NCBI RefSeq assembly: GCF_943846705.1
Contig: NZ_OX044366.1
Span: 4,030,001-4,094,000 of the forward strand
Length of the DNA stretch: 64,000 bases
Direction of reading: 5' to 3'
From: an uncultured Pseudomonas sp.
Lineage (GTDB): Bacteria; Pseudomonadota; Gammaproteobacteria; Pseudomonadales; Pseudomonadaceae
Under the pieces are notes generated by a model, which saw nothing but the letters and a program-made list of their open reading frames with translations, was not told where the DNA came from and did no database searches. Within the stretch, counting starts at the first letter, position 1. The number at the start of each line of letters is the position of its first letter. This document shows, piece by piece, positions 35,701 through 44,453 of the stretch. Position numbers and translations under genes: made by a program.

Positions 35701-37734
35701 TTAGAGCTCGGCGGCGAGTCGCGAGCCCTGGTTGATTGCCCGCTTGGCATCCAGCTCACTGGCCACGTCAGCCCCACCGATCAGGTGCACGCTATGCCCG
35801 GCGGCCACCAGGCCATCCTGCAGCTCGCGCAATGGATCCTGACCCGCACAGATAATCACCGTGTCCACCGGCAGCACCTGCGGCTCACCACCGGCAATGC
35901 TGATATGCAGGCCGGCATCGTCGACCTTGAGGTATTCGACCGAGTTGAGCATCTGCACATTTTTATTCTTCAAACCGGTGCGATGGATCCAACCGGTAGT
36001 CTTGCCCAACCCATCGCCAACCTTGGTTTTCTTGCGTTGCAGCAAGAACACTTCACGGGCCGCGGGGTGCACATCCGCCTTGATCCCGGCAACACCGCCG
36101 CGAGCCTCAAGAGCAGCATCGATACCCCACTCCTTCCAGAAAGCCTCGCGGTTCAGGCTGGTCGTCTCACCGGCATGGGTGATGAACTCGGACACGTCGA
36201 AGCCGATCCCGCCCGCACCGATCACCGCGACTTTCTGGCCAACCGGCTTGCGCTGCAAAATGGCGTCCAGATAGCTGATCACTTTGGCGTTGTCGATACC
36301 TTCGATGGCCGGGGTACGCGGGGCAATACCAGTGGCCAAAATGATTTCGTCATAGCCACCCTTGGCCAACTCATCAGCCGACACACGGGTATTCAAACGC
36401 AAGTCGACGCCGGTGGTTTCCAGCTTGCGCTTGAAGTAGCGCAGGGTTTCAACGAACTCTTCCTTGCCTGGCACGCGCTTGGCCACGTTGAACTGGCCGC
36501 CGATTTCGCTGGCCGAGTCGAACAGGGTCACGCTGTGGCCACGCTCGGCGGCTACGGTGGCGGCGGACAAGCCAGCAGGACCGGCACCGACTACGGCGAT
36601 CTTCTTCACCGCGCTGGTCGCAATGTAATTCAGCTCAGTCTCGTGACAGGCCCGCGGGTTAACCAGGCAACTGGTCAGCTTGCCGCCGAAAGTGTGATCC
36701 AGGCAGGCCTGGTTGCAACCGATGCAGGTATTGATTTCATCACTGCGGCCTTCGGCGGCCTTGTTGACGAAGTCCGGGTCGGCGAGAAACGGCCGCGCCA
36801 TCGACACCATATCGGCATCACCTTCGGCCAGCACCTGCTCGGCAATTTCCGGGGTGTTAATACGGTTAGTGGTGATCAGCGGAATACTGACTTCACCACG
36901 TAGCTTAGCGGTGACTTTAGTGAAAGCCGCGCGTGGCACCTTGGTGGCGATGGTCGGGATACGCGCTTCGTGCCAGCCGATACCGGTGTTGATGATGGTC
37001 GCACCAGCCTTCTCGATGGCCTTGGCCAGCAAGACAATCTCATCCCAGGTGCTGCCACCTTCGACCAGATCAAGCATCGACAGGCGATAGATGATGATGA
37101 AGTTCGGGCCTACAGCTTCACGCACGCGGGTGACAATCTCCACCGGCAAACGCATGCGGTTCTCGTAGCTGCCACCCCAGCGGTCGGTACGATGGTTGGT
37201 GTGGGCAACGAGGAACTGGTTAATGAAATAACCTTCCGAACCCATGATCTCAACACCATCGTATTCGGCCTGCTGGGCCAATACGGAGCAATTGATGAAA
37301 TCCTGAATCTGCTTCTCGATGCCTTCCTCATCCAGCTCTTTGGGCTTGAATGGGTTGATCGGCGCCTGAATCGCACTCGGCGCGACTGACTTCGGGCTGT
37401 AGGCATAACGGCCGGCATGCAGGATCTGCATGCAAATTTTACCGCCCGCCTCATGCACCGCCTTGGTCACAATCTTGTGCTTCTCGGCTTCTTCCACGGT
37501 GGTCAGCTTGGCGGCACCGGAATACACGCCGCCTTCTACGTTCGGACCAATACCGCCCGTGACCATCAGGCCGACGCCGCCGCGGGCGCGCTCGGCGAAA
37601 TAGGCAGCCATGCGCTCAAAGCCGTTCGGCTTTTCTTCCAGACCTGTGTGCATCGAGCCCATCAGGGTGCGGTTCTTCAGGGTGGTAAAGCCCAGGTCGA
37701 GCGGGGCCAGCAGGTGCGGGTAGTGAGCAGTCAT
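35701..37734 (-). CDS. fadH: 2,4-dienoyl-CoA reductase (FMN/FAD, 4Fe-4S), NADPH-dependent
   Basis: FadH reduces 2,4-dienoyl-CoA esters during beta-oxidation of polyunsaturated fatty acids. The 677-residue protein has an N-terminal old-yellow-enzyme TIM barrel (about 1-330), an iron-sulfur motif CIGCNQACLDHTF with a further Cys in TSCLVNP, and a C-terminal FAD/NAD(P)-binding region beginning KIAVVGAGPAGLSAATVAAERG. ATG 37734 (MTAHYPHLLAPLDLGF) follows GGAG. Divergent from the AraC regulator with 229 bases between, so that regulator is the natural candidate controller. Confidence 0.93.
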   Translation of the reverse strand: MTAHYPHLLAPLDLGFTTLKNRTLMGSMHTGLEEKPNGFERMAAYFAERARGGVGLMVTGGIGPNVEGGVYSGAAKLTTVEEAEKHKIVTKAVHEAGGKICMQILHAGRYAYSPKSVAPSAIQAPINPFKPKELDEEGIEKQIQDFINCSVLAQQAEYDGVEIMGSEGYFINQFLVAHTNHRTDRWGGSYENRMRLPVEIVTRVREAVGPNFIIIYRLSMLDLVEGGSTWDEIVLLAKAIEKAGATIINTGIGWHEARIPTIATKVPRAAFTKVTAKLRGEVSIPLITTNRINTPEIAEQVLAEGDADMVSMARPFLADPDFVNKAAEGRSDEINTCIGCNQACLDHTFGGKLTSCLVNPRACHETELNYIATSAVKKIAVVGAGPAGLSAATVAAERGHSVTLFDSASEIGGQFNVAKRVPGKEEFVETLRYFKRKLETTGVDLRLNTRVSADELAKGGYDEIILATGIAPRTPAIEGIDNAKVISYLDAILQRKPVGQKVAVIGAGGIGFDVSEFITHAGETTSLNREAFWKEWGIDAALEARGGVAGIKADVHPAAREVFLLQRKKTKVGDGLGKTTGWIHRTGLKNKNVQMLNSVEYLKVDDAGLHISIAGGEPQVLPVDTVIICAGQDPLRELQDGLVAAGHSVHLIGGADVASELDAKRAINQGSRLAAEL

Positions 37735-37963
37735 GAAAATCTCCACATCGAACAGAGGCATTACACGGATGCCGCAACCTCTTGGCGGGTCGCGGTCGAT
37801 ATGGTCTAGACAATAATCAGCCGAGGTGAACGGCTCAATGACCGAAAATTACAACCTACTGATCAAAAAGTGCAGCGAAGCTTGGCAAAGCCAAAACGCT
37901 TGCCTACCCTGACGCCTCTCCTGAACACCCAACAGCGCCTAGGGCAGGCTGGATAGCGTAAGA

Positions 37964-39004
37964 ATGATCAAAAACACGCGGGTCAAACTCGGCGACCTCT
38001 CGGTTGGCTTTGTCGGCAGCCTGGCGGATGCCATGCGCCATTGCGCCCAAGATCCCAAGCCGCTGCTCGACAGCTACGGCCTGGATGCGGCGCGACTGGC
38101 TGAGCCCCGCGCGCGACTATCGATCCCGCGTTATATGCGCTTAGGCCATGCCGCAATTCAGCAATGCTCGCAGCCCGGCCTTGGGCTACTGATGGGGCAA
38201 ACCAGCCGCCTCAGTCAACTAGGCCTGGCCGGTGTAACCGCAGCCCAGGCGCCGACTGTTCGCGAAGCGGCACGCGCACTGATTCGCTTCGAACCCTTGT
38301 ACGCTGCCAATTATCGCGGCCAGTCTAGCCTGCATGAAGATCGCCAGGGTGCCTGGCTGCGTTTCTATTCGATCAGCCCGTATAACACCTACAACCGCTT
38401 TGTCGTCGACTCGGTGCTGGCCAGCTGGGCGCAGCAACTGAGTAAGCTGGCGCAACAAGCCCTGCCCGTGGAGAAAGTGCAGATCGAGTTTCCCGCCCCT
38501 GATTACGCAGCGCAGTACGCGGAGTTGTTTGCCTGCCCGGTGGAGTTTGCCAGCGAGCACAATCAGCTGCGCCTGAACCAGCAGAGCCTGAACCTGCGCA
38601 ATCCTGAGCACTGCCCAAGCACCTGGCGGCACCTGCTGGAAATCTGCGAAGGGGAACTGCAGCAGCTGACGCGCACCCGCAGCCTGCGCGAACGCATCAC
38701 TCAGCTGCTTGGCCCACTGCTGCACGGCCACGAGCCGGATCTCACAGAAGTCGCCACGCGCCTGCAATTACCCACCTGGACACTACGGCGCAAGCTGGCC
38801 GATGAAGGCACACAGTTTCGTAGCATCCTTAACGACACCCGCCGCGACCTGGCCATGGCCTACATCCGCGACACCGAACTGGCCTTCGGCGAAATCGCCT
38901 ACCTGCTCGGCTTTGCCTCAGCCGAGGCGTTCCAGCGCGCGTTCAAGCGCTGGAACCGGCAAACCCCGGGTGAATACCGCCGCGAACAACGCCGCGCCCG
39001 CTAA
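37964..39004 (+). CDS. AraC-family transcriptional regulator with arabinose_bd-type sensor domain
   Basis: A 346-residue regulator: an N-terminal sensor domain (about 20-210) of the type found in OruR/ArgR-like and other pseudomonad AraC proteins, and a C-terminal double helix-turn-helix (about 245-340) with ATRLQLPTWTLRRKLADEGTQF and the signature AYLLGFASAEAFQRAFKRWNRQTPGEYR. Divergent from fadH; the shared spacer has an inverted repeat TTGGC-AAA-GCCAA near 37885 that could be its operator. The ligand is unknown; fatty-acid or acyl-type signals are possible from context only. Confidence 0.9.
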   Translation: MIKNTRVKLGDLSVGFVGSLADAMRHCAQDPKPLLDSYGLDAARLAEPRARLSIPRYMRLGHAAIQQCSQPGLGLLMGQTSRLSQLGLAGVTAAQAPTVREAARALIRFEPLYAANYRGQSSLHEDRQGAWLRFYSISPYNTYNRFVVDSVLASWAQQLSKLAQQALPVEKVQIEFPAPDYAAQYAELFACPVEFASEHNQLRLNQQSLNLRNPEHCPSTWRHLLEICEGELQQLTRTRSLRERITQLLGPLLHGHEPDLTEVATRLQLPTWTLRRKLADEGTQFRSILNDTRRDLAMAYIRDTELAFGEIAYLLGFASAEAFQRAFKRWNRQTPGEYRREQRRAR

Positions 39005-39021
39005 CAAGCCGCTCTGCACGG

Positions 39022-39108
39022 CTAAAGCTCGGTGGCGTCTTCATCACGCTCCGGCATATCCGGCTCGGCGGCGCGAGCTTCCAGCAGCTCTTCTTGATAA
39101 TCATCCAT
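39022..39108 (-). CDS. 28-residue acidic small ORF (hypothetical)
   Basis: A complete ORF with ATG at 39108-39106, stop TAG at 39024-39022 and a GGAGCAGCAGGTA leader. The peptide begins MDDYQEELLEARAAEPD and is rich in Asp and Glu, with no hydrophobic stretch. It sits convergent to the AraC gene and downstream of the tRNA terminator. I have a vague memory of short MDDYQEELLE-type proteins annotated in pseudomonads, which supports it as real, but this is unchecked. Confidence 0.62.
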   Translation of the reverse strand: MDDYQEELLEARAAEPDMPERDEDATEL

Positions 39109-39234
39109 TACCTGCTGCTCCTACTCGATACATCAGCGCTCACTAGATAGAGCATGCCAAACAAGCTAAAGGAAACAGATGAACAGACGATGACAGTTGC
39201 TCGCACCAGAGTGGCGAGCAAAAACTGCAGGCAA

Positions 39235-39265
39235 TAAAAAACCCGCTGATATCGCTATCAGCGGG
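39235..39265 (-). terminator. Rho-independent terminator of the tRNA operon
   Basis: CCCGCTGATA and TATCAGCGGG pair around a four-base CGCT/AGCG loop; on the leftward strand the stem is followed by seven T residues. It lies ten bases past the last tRNA-Asp. Confidence 0.93.
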
Positions 39266-39274
39266 CTTCCTATA

Positions 39275-39351
39275 TGGCGCAGCGGACGGGACTCGAACCC
39301 GCGACCCCCGGCGTGACAGGCCGGTATTCTAACCGACTGAACTACCGCTGC
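39275..39351 (-). tRNA. tRNA-Asp (GTC), second copy
   Basis: 77 bases including encoded CCA. The acceptor GCAGCGG pairs with CCGCTGC; the D-loop AGTCGGTTAGA, anticodon loop CTGTCAC (GTC, Asp) and T-arm GGGTTCGAGTCCC are all standard. Sequence identical to the other copy upstream. Confidence 0.98.
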
Positions 39352-39449
39352 ATGTCGGTGGACTTTCGTCCATGGAACTCTTGCTTCATCTGACTGAACA
39401 GCATTCCTGCTTTTCCGTCTCATGCCGAGCGAACTCAACATGGAAAATA

Positions 39450-39526
39450 TGGCGCAGCGGACGGGACTCGAACCCGCGACCCCCGGCGTGACAGGCCGGT
39501 ATTCTAACCGACTGAACTACCGCTGC
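39450..39526 (-). tRNA. tRNA-Asp (GTC), first copy
   Basis: 77 bases with encoded CCA, identical to the copy at 39275-39351 and exactly 175 bases from it. The 18-base sequence GTCGGTGGACTTTCGTCC next to each 5' end is also duplicated (39354-39371 and 39529-39546), so the unit arose by tandem duplication. Confidence 0.98.
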
Positions 39527-39564
39527 GCGTCGGTGGACTTTCGTCCGGTAAACTTCTCGGCAAG

Positions 39565-39640
39565 TGGTGGGTGATGACGGGATCGAACCGCCGACCCGCT
39601 GCTTGTAAGGCAGCTGCTCTCCCAGCTGAGCTAATCACCC
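39565..39640 (-). tRNA. tRNA-Val (TAC)
   Basis: 76 bases with encoded CCA; acceptor GGGTGAT/ATCACCC, anticodon loop CTTACAA (TAC, Val) and T-arm CGGTTCGATCCCG. First gene of the Val-Asp-Asp unit. Confidence 0.98.
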
Positions 39641-39660
39641 TTGGCCTTGCGAGGTGGCGA

Positions 39661-39689
39661 AATTTACGCAAGGGCCGAACCTAAGTCAA
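39661..39689 (-). promoter_or_regulatory. Sigma-70 promoter of the tRNA operon
   Basis: On the leftward strand TTGACT (-35, five of six consensus) and TAAATT (-10, four of six) are 17 bases apart, followed by a GC-rich discriminator (TCGCCACC) typical of stringently controlled stable-RNA promoters. The first tRNA base lies about 20 bases after the -10. Confidence 0.82.
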
Positions 39690-39785
39690 TACCCCGCTTC
39701 AAGTTTTTCTAAAAAAGCGGGAAAAACATGGCCTTTCCCTGATCCACCCAATAACGCCTGCATCAATATGCAGCTGACCGACCCG

Positions 39786-40307
39786 CTACTGTGTAACGCG
39801 CAGGCTTAGCCGAGCGGCAACCTTGTTGCCCTCAGCCCGATCCAGCCCTGCTTCGGCGATTTGCACGCCCTGCTCTTGCAGCTCACTGAACCAACCCAGC
39901 AATTGCGCAAATGCAGCGGGTTGCAGGTTGAGCTGTAGAGCACCGTCACCGGCGTTGTCCAAGCGCTCGATCGTTAGCCCGTGAGTCGCCGCCGTGGCGG
40001 TGACCGTACCTTGCAGCCGAGCCGGATCAAGCGCCCGCTGCGGATGGCTGGCCAGGTTACGTGCCACAGGGGCCTGACTATGCAGGTAGGCATTTAACGC
40101 GCGCTGCGTTTCGAATGCGCTACGTGCATTGACCAAGCGCTGCTGGGCAGGCTGCCAAAGCGTTAGGTACAACAGCACCAACAACAAAAACAAGCCAAGA
40201 CTGGCGAGAGAAAACTGCTCGCGCGGGGCTAAAGCACGCCAACGCTGGAGCAGCAGTGAATTATCCAATTGCACGGTGAAGCCCTTGCCTTGCGCTGCCA
40301 TGCTCAT
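39786..40307 (-). CDS. gspM: Type II secretion inner-membrane protein GspM (XcpZ)
   Basis: A 173-residue bitopic protein: a short cytoplasmic N-terminus, one TM helix (about 35-52, LASLGLFLLLVLLYLTLW) and a periplasmic ferredoxin-like domain. GspM pairs with GspL in the inner-membrane platform. Last gene of the leftward gspE-to-gspM operon; it overlaps gspL by four bases (ATGA). Sequence similarity in this family is low, so the assignment relies on size, topology and position. Confidence 0.92.
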   Translation of the reverse strand: MSMAAQGKGFTVQLDNSLLLQRWRALAPREQFSLASLGLFLLLVLLYLTLWQPAQQRLVNARSAFETQRALNAYLHSQAPVARNLASHPQRALDPARLQGTVTATAATHGLTIERLDNAGDGALQLNLQPAAFAQLLGWFSELQEQGVQIAEAGLDRAEGNKVAARLSLRVTQ

Positions 40308-41440
40308 CCTCCTATCACCACACGCGCACTGACGCCCGTACCTTCACGGCTGGCAGACCCCAGCTGCACCAGCAAACCACTGCCTTGTAAGCGCTCGCGC
40401 AAACGCTCCAACTCGGCGAACCCCGGGGCTTGTACCTGCATGGCCAGATCACCTCGCGCCTCACTGAAATCCACCTGACTGATCTGTACCTGCCCGCCGC
40501 CTGCCGCTAGCGCCCCACTGACCTGAGCCAGCAAGCCAAGCAGGCGGGTTTGTCCGCCACCCGCACTGGCTAGCAGGTGCTGATCAAACTGCGCACGCAG
40601 GTTGACCAGCTTGCGGTCTTGCGGGAACAGCTCCTTATACAACGCGGCGCTGTCTGTGGCGTACGCCTCGGCCTGACGCTGCAGATGCCAGCCCTGAGCC
40701 AGATTAAAGCCCCACTGCAGCACCAACCACAGCCCCACGACCGCCAATAACGGCCGCCAGCGTTGCCAGTGACCAGCTCCGACTTGCACGGCGAACTCAC
40801 CCTGCGCCAAGTTATTGCGCAGCGGTTGCTGAGCCAGCCAAACGAAGGGGTCAGCCACCACCTGGCTGTCATCCACGGGTTGCAGGGACGCGCGTTCAGG
40901 ACCACACCACGCCATCTGCGGCTGCGCACACAAGGGACTCAGCTGCGGCCAGTCTTGCGCTTGCACGGCCATGCGCGCGACATTTTCACCGCCCAACAAC
41001 CAGCGACCGTGCGCCGCTAATAACGCCGTGCCCGGCCCTGGTAACAAGTCAGCATCCACCGCAATCGCCTGTGGCGGCGTAGTACATAGCGCCAACCAGC
41101 CGGCCAGCCAGCTGCGGCGCACGGCGAATACCCGGTGACGGCCATCGGCCAACTGCTCACCCAGGGCCAGGTGCATCAGCTCTACGTCCTCGGCAAGCAG
41201 CTCCTCCACCGCGAACGGCAATGCCTGACGCAGCCAGCGCGCCTTGCGGGTGGGCAGGTTGACCGCACAGGCGGTCACGGCCTCGACCGGCAAAACCAGC
41301 GTCCAGTGGCCGCTAAGCTGCGCCTGCGCCTCACTGAACATCAGGCTATCGCTCAGCCCATCGACAACCCGCTGCACCGGTAGATCCGCCTGCGCACCAA
41401 CGCAGGCCGCAGGCGGCAGAAACACATAGGTCTGACTCAT
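40304..41440 (-). CDS. gspL: Type II secretion protein GspL (XcpY)
   Basis: A 378-residue protein with an actin-like cytoplasmic domain (about 1-230), a single TM helix near 240-258 (WRPLLAVVGLWLVLQWGFNLA) and a periplasmic ferredoxin-like domain. GspL recruits the GspE ATPase to the membrane and binds GspM. Four-base overlaps with gspK and gspM show tight coupling. The motif LPTRKARWLRQALPFAVEELLAED is typical of the family. Confidence 0.94.
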   Translation of the reverse strand: MSQTYVFLPPAACVGAQADLPVQRVVDGLSDSLMFSEAQAQLSGHWTLVLPVEAVTACAVNLPTRKARWLRQALPFAVEELLAEDVELMHLALGEQLADGRHRVFAVRRSWLAGWLALCTTPPQAIAVDADLLPGPGTALLAAHGRWLLGGENVARMAVQAQDWPQLSPLCAQPQMAWCGPERASLQPVDDSQVVADPFVWLAQQPLRNNLAQGEFAVQVGAGHWQRWRPLLAVVGLWLVLQWGFNLAQGWHLQRQAEAYATDSAALYKELFPQDRKLVNLRAQFDQHLLASAGGGQTRLLGLLAQVSGALAAGGGQVQISQVDFSEARGDLAMQVQAPGFAELERLRERLQGSGLLVQLGSASREGTGVSARVVIGG

Positions 41441-42402
41441 GGTTGGACTTCCTCAACGGGCACCGGCAGCATGCCGCCCTGCCCCAAATCACGGGCTAAA
41501 ACATATACCTGACCATCACTGGCGCGCTGCAAGGTGCTGCGCAAGATCTGCCGGCGCTCACCCACGCTGACTTCGCTGAGCACCTGAAAATACTGACTGC
41601 CCACGGCAAGCCCCTGACTCTGTACCTGCAGGCCATTGAGCTGCGCCAAAAAACTCGGCACATCGCGATAGCCTTCGCCATCCCGAGCAGCGACCAAGCC
41701 TTGGGCGGCACTCAGCGACAGCCCTTCAGCCAAGCTAGCCAACACCTGCGCGCTGGCAGTATTCACATTAAGGAAGGCATCCGCTGGCAACGCGCTGACA
41801 TAAGGCTGCAAGCGTTGATAATCCGCCTCGGTCATGTCCAATAACAGGCGTAGCTCCGATACATCAGTCAATTCACGGTTAGCGGCGCGATAGGCAGGCT
41901 GCGCTAACAGATATTGATTGTCCTCTGCGCCATAGCCGCCAGAGGGCTGGTCATCTGCGTCTAACCAATCGAGCAGGCGCTCGGCGTAGGGCGCATTAAT
42001 CTGCAACCCCAGCAATAGGCGACGCAGTTGCGCCACAGCTGCTTCATTCGGTTGCCCCTGACGCAGCAGGCTGTTGAGATTAAACCGCCCGCTCGGGTCG
42101 ATGATCTGTACGCGCAACGCACCGCCTTCATCCAAGGTAAAAGGCGCACGCGGTATGGCCCACACCTCGCCCAGATGATCGATTGGCGCTCGCGGATCAC
42201 CCTGACGCAAATCGCGCTGCAGCATGGCCTTAGCCAAGGTCTCGCCGCCCAAGGCGTAATGCCAGGCCTGGCGAACGTGTAACTGATTGGCGCTGCTGCG
42301 GATCGACAGCTGCTGGCGGGCGATAATCCCGGCACTGACCACCGTGACTACGGCCACCACCAGCAGCACGGTGATCAGCGCCATACCGCGCTGCCGACTC
42401 AT
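41437..42402 (-). CDS. gspK: Type II secretion minor pseudopilin GspK (XcpX)
   Basis: A 321-residue minor pseudopilin at the pilus tip. It has a class III leader MSRQRG cleaved before MALITVLLVVAVVTVVSAGI. As in other GspK proteins, residue five of the mature chain is not the Glu required in the other pseudopilins. A large globular domain with helix-hairpin-helix-like LNVNTASAQVLASL follows. Overlaps gspJ and gspL by four bases. Confidence 0.95.
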   Translation of the reverse strand: MSRQRGMALITVLLVVAVVTVVSAGIIARQQLSIRSSANQLHVRQAWHYALGGETLAKAMLQRDLRQGDPRAPIDHLGEVWAIPRAPFTLDEGGALRVQIIDPSGRFNLNSLLRQGQPNEAAVAQLRRLLLGLQINAPYAERLLDWLDADDQPSGGYGAEDNQYLLAQPAYRAANRELTDVSELRLLLDMTEADYQRLQPYVSALPADAFLNVNTASAQVLASLAEGLSLSAAQGLVAARDGEGYRDVPSFLAQLNGLQVQSQGLAVGSQYFQVLSEVSVGERRQILRSTLQRASDGQVYVLARDLGQGGMLPVPVEEVQP

Positions 42403-43094
42403 GGCTGCGACTCCGCTGGCTGGGCACTGTCGGCATCAGTCGGCTCATCAGGATTCTCTCCTGGCGCCTGTGCTAAGCGCGCAGGCAAACCTTCGGGCAG
42501 CCGCAGCAAGCGGCGCAACTCACCATAACGCCGATGCTGCAGCACCAACTCAATGGCTTGCGGCAACAGCGTGAGCGCCTCATCGGGGCTTTTGTCTAAC
42601 GGCGGCCAACTGCTTTGCCAGCCGCCTTCTTGATCCATATAACGCAACTGCAACTGGGTGACACCGTCCAGCGCCTGCTGCACCTGCGGCTGACTGTCCT
42701 GCGCCTGATCGAGCACCGTCCAGTAACGCCGCTGCCATTGCTCGCCACTGAGCTGCCAGCGCACCCGCTGTAGGCTGGAACGGGGCTGCCCCAGAGGGTT
42801 GCGCCAACCATTGCGCGTCAGTTCCAAGACTGGGTTTTGCAGATCATCCCCTATTAAAGCGGCGCGCGGATCACCAAAGGCATCACGTACAGGCCTGGCC
42901 TGCACCTGCAGTAGATCGCGCTCGAACGCGGCCATGGCCCGCACCAGCTCACGCAACTGCAGTTCGTGGTTACGCGTGACCTTATCGGTTTGCAGCACGC
43001 TGTCGAGCATGCGGTAGGTGGCCAAGCCCAACAGCGCAAAAATGGCGATGGCGATCAGCAGCTCAAGCAAAGTGAAACCGCGCGCAGCCTTCAT
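42399..43094 (-). CDS. gspJ: Type II secretion minor pseudopilin GspJ (XcpW)
   Basis: A 231-residue minor pseudopilin with leader MKAARG, cleaved before FTLLELLIAIAIFALLGLA (Glu5 present). It forms the tip complex with GspI and GspK. The C-terminus ends in a Pro/Glu/Asp-rich tail of about 25 residues (PGENPDEPTDADSAQPAES). Four-base overlaps on both sides. Confidence 0.95.
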   Translation of the reverse strand: MKAARGFTLLELLIAIAIFALLGLATYRMLDSVLQTDKVTRNHELQLRELVRAMAAFERDLLQVQARPVRDAFGDPRAALIGDDLQNPVLELTRNGWRNPLGQPRSSLQRVRWQLSGEQWQRRYWTVLDQAQDSQPQVQQALDGVTQLQLRYMDQEGGWQSSWPPLDKSPDEALTLLPQAIELVLQHRRYGELRRLLRLPEGLPARLAQAPGENPDEPTDADSAQPAESQP

Positions 43095-43480
43095 GGCATC
43101 GCCCCAACAAAGCCGCTGAGGCTGACCACGGCACGCTCGCGGGCATCACCGCCGGAGCGCTCCTGCGCCATTGGCGCCACCCATAGGGTGACACGGCGCA
43201 TATCCGCTTCGCGGGTGACCTGCACCTCACTTTGCCACTGCCAGCGCCGCCCAGCGAACTCCAGCTCACCCTGATCACGCCCATCAAGCACAGCGCCCTG
43301 CGCCAGCTGCATTTCGCTCAGCCGGTTATCGGCAATCCACATCGCCAGGGTTTTGTCCTCTAGGCGAGCAGCGGTTTGCAGGCTGCGTGTGGTGGCCGTC
43401 AACACACTGGCTGCCACCAGCGCAAAAATCGCCAAGGCGACCAGCACTTCAAGCAAGGTAAACCCGGCGGCACGTCTCAT
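43091..43480 (-). CDS. gspI: Type II secretion minor pseudopilin GspI (XcpV)
   Basis: A 129-residue minor pseudopilin: leader MRRAAG, cleavage before FTLLEVLVALAIFALVAAS (Glu5 present), and then a compact C-terminal domain with MWIADNRLSEMQL typical of GspI. It nucleates the pseudopilus tip. Overlaps gspH and gspJ by four bases. Confidence 0.95.
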   Translation of the reverse strand: MRRAAGFTLLEVLVALAIFALVAASVLTATTRSLQTAARLEDKTLAMWIADNRLSEMQLAQGAVLDGRDQGELEFAGRRWQWQSEVQVTREADMRRVTLWVAPMAQERSGGDARERAVVSLSGFVGAMP

Positions 43481-44019
43481 CGGCTGCGCCCTGCCGGCTG
43501 CTCGACCTCAACCGTGGGCAATTTAAAGCCATCGCTGACCAGTTGCAGACGCAAGCCATCGGCGCGACGTTCAGCCAAACGCAGACGAAATGGGCTGATC
43601 TCACCGCTCGATAACAACAGCAACTGCGGCAGCAGTACACCACTGCTAGGCGCATCACCTTCAGCCGATGGCAACTGCAACGCAGCACCCTCCAACTCAA
43701 TGCTCAACTCGGTCCAGGCAGGCAGTTGATGCGGTTTATTGCCCAGTGGCTGCCAGGCCTGCTGGGTTGGCTCATAGCGCAGCACCTGATAGGTCTCGCG
43801 ACCCAGCAGCAGGCCGTACTCCTGGTTATCCAGCACGGCTTCTTCAGCCAGCACGCCAATCAGCCCAGCCAGCCGCTCGGCTTCGTTGTGCAGCTCGCGA
43901 CCGGGGCCGGCGATGCCCACGCTGAACACCGCTAAACCGATCAGGCTGCCGAGAATCACCAGCACCACCAGCAGTTCGATCAGGGTAAAGCCCCCGGCCT
44001 GATTCACGCGCTGGCGCAT
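43477..44019 (-). CDS. gspH: Type II secretion minor pseudopilin GspH (XcpU)
   Basis: A 180-residue minor pseudopilin with leader MRQRVNQAGG, cleavage before FTLIELLVVLVILGSLIGLA, then a domain with AERLAGLIGVLAEEAVLDNQEYGLLL. It is thought to link the tip complex to the GspG shaft. Four-base overlap with gspI; five bases after gspG. Confidence 0.94.
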   Translation of the reverse strand: MRQRVNQAGGFTLIELLVVLVILGSLIGLAVFSVGIAGPGRELHNEAERLAGLIGVLAEEAVLDNQEYGLLLGRETYQVLRYEPTQQAWQPLGNKPHQLPAWTELSIELEGAALQLPSAEGDAPSSGVLLPQLLLLSSGEISPFRLRLAERRADGLRLQLVSDGFKLPTVEVEQPAGRSR

Positions 44020-44024
44020 ACGGC

Positions 44025-44450
44025 TCAGAGGTCCCAGTTACCGATATCGGCATCCTGATCACTACCACCGTCCTTGCCATCAGCACCCAGTGAATACAGG
44101 TCGAATGCCCCCTTGGTGCCCGGTGCCAGGTACTGATAAACATTGCCCCAGGGGTCGATCGGCAGACGCTTGAGGTAGCCGTCGCGGTTCCAGTTCTTCG
44201 GCTGCGGGCTGCCTGATGGCTTCCTCACCAAAGCTTCCAAGCCCTGCTGGGTGCTCGGATAAGCGTGGTTGTCCAACTTGTACATATCCAGAGCAGCCGC
44301 CACCGCCTTGATATCACCCTTGACCACCGTGACTTTGGCTTGGTCGGGCCGGCTCATGACCTGCGGCACGACCAAGGCCGCCAAAATCCCCAGAATGACT
44401 ACCACCACCATGATTTCGATCAGCGTAAAACCGGATTGACGCTTATTCAC
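44025..44450 (-). CDS. gspG: Type II secretion major pseudopilin GspG (XcpT)
   Basis: A 141-residue major pseudopilin: leader MNKRQSG, cleavage before FTLIEIMVVVVILGILAALV, then the conserved VKGDIKAVAAALDMYKLDNHAYPSTQQGL and the C-terminal calcium-site region GADGKDGGSDQDADIGNWDL. Cleavage and methylation require a prepilin peptidase encoded outside this window. Three bases downstream of gspF. Confidence 0.97.
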   Translation of the reverse strand: MNKRQSGFTLIEIMVVVVILGILAALVVPQVMSRPDQAKVTVVKGDIKAVAAALDMYKLDNHAYPSTQQGLEALVRKPSGSPQPKNWNRDGYLKRLPIDPWGNVYQYLAPGTKGAFDLYSLGADGKDGGSDQDADIGNWDL

Positions 44451-44453
44451 TGC

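Noticed and set aside
39197..39221. Stem TTGCTCGC / GCGAGCAA beyond the tRNA terminator, considered as a small RNA
   Set aside because: No promoter or terminator pair of its own is visible.
39166..39441. A 91-codon frame spanning the tRNA-Asp gene and terminator
   Set aside because: It covers a tRNA and its terminator, which account for the sequence.
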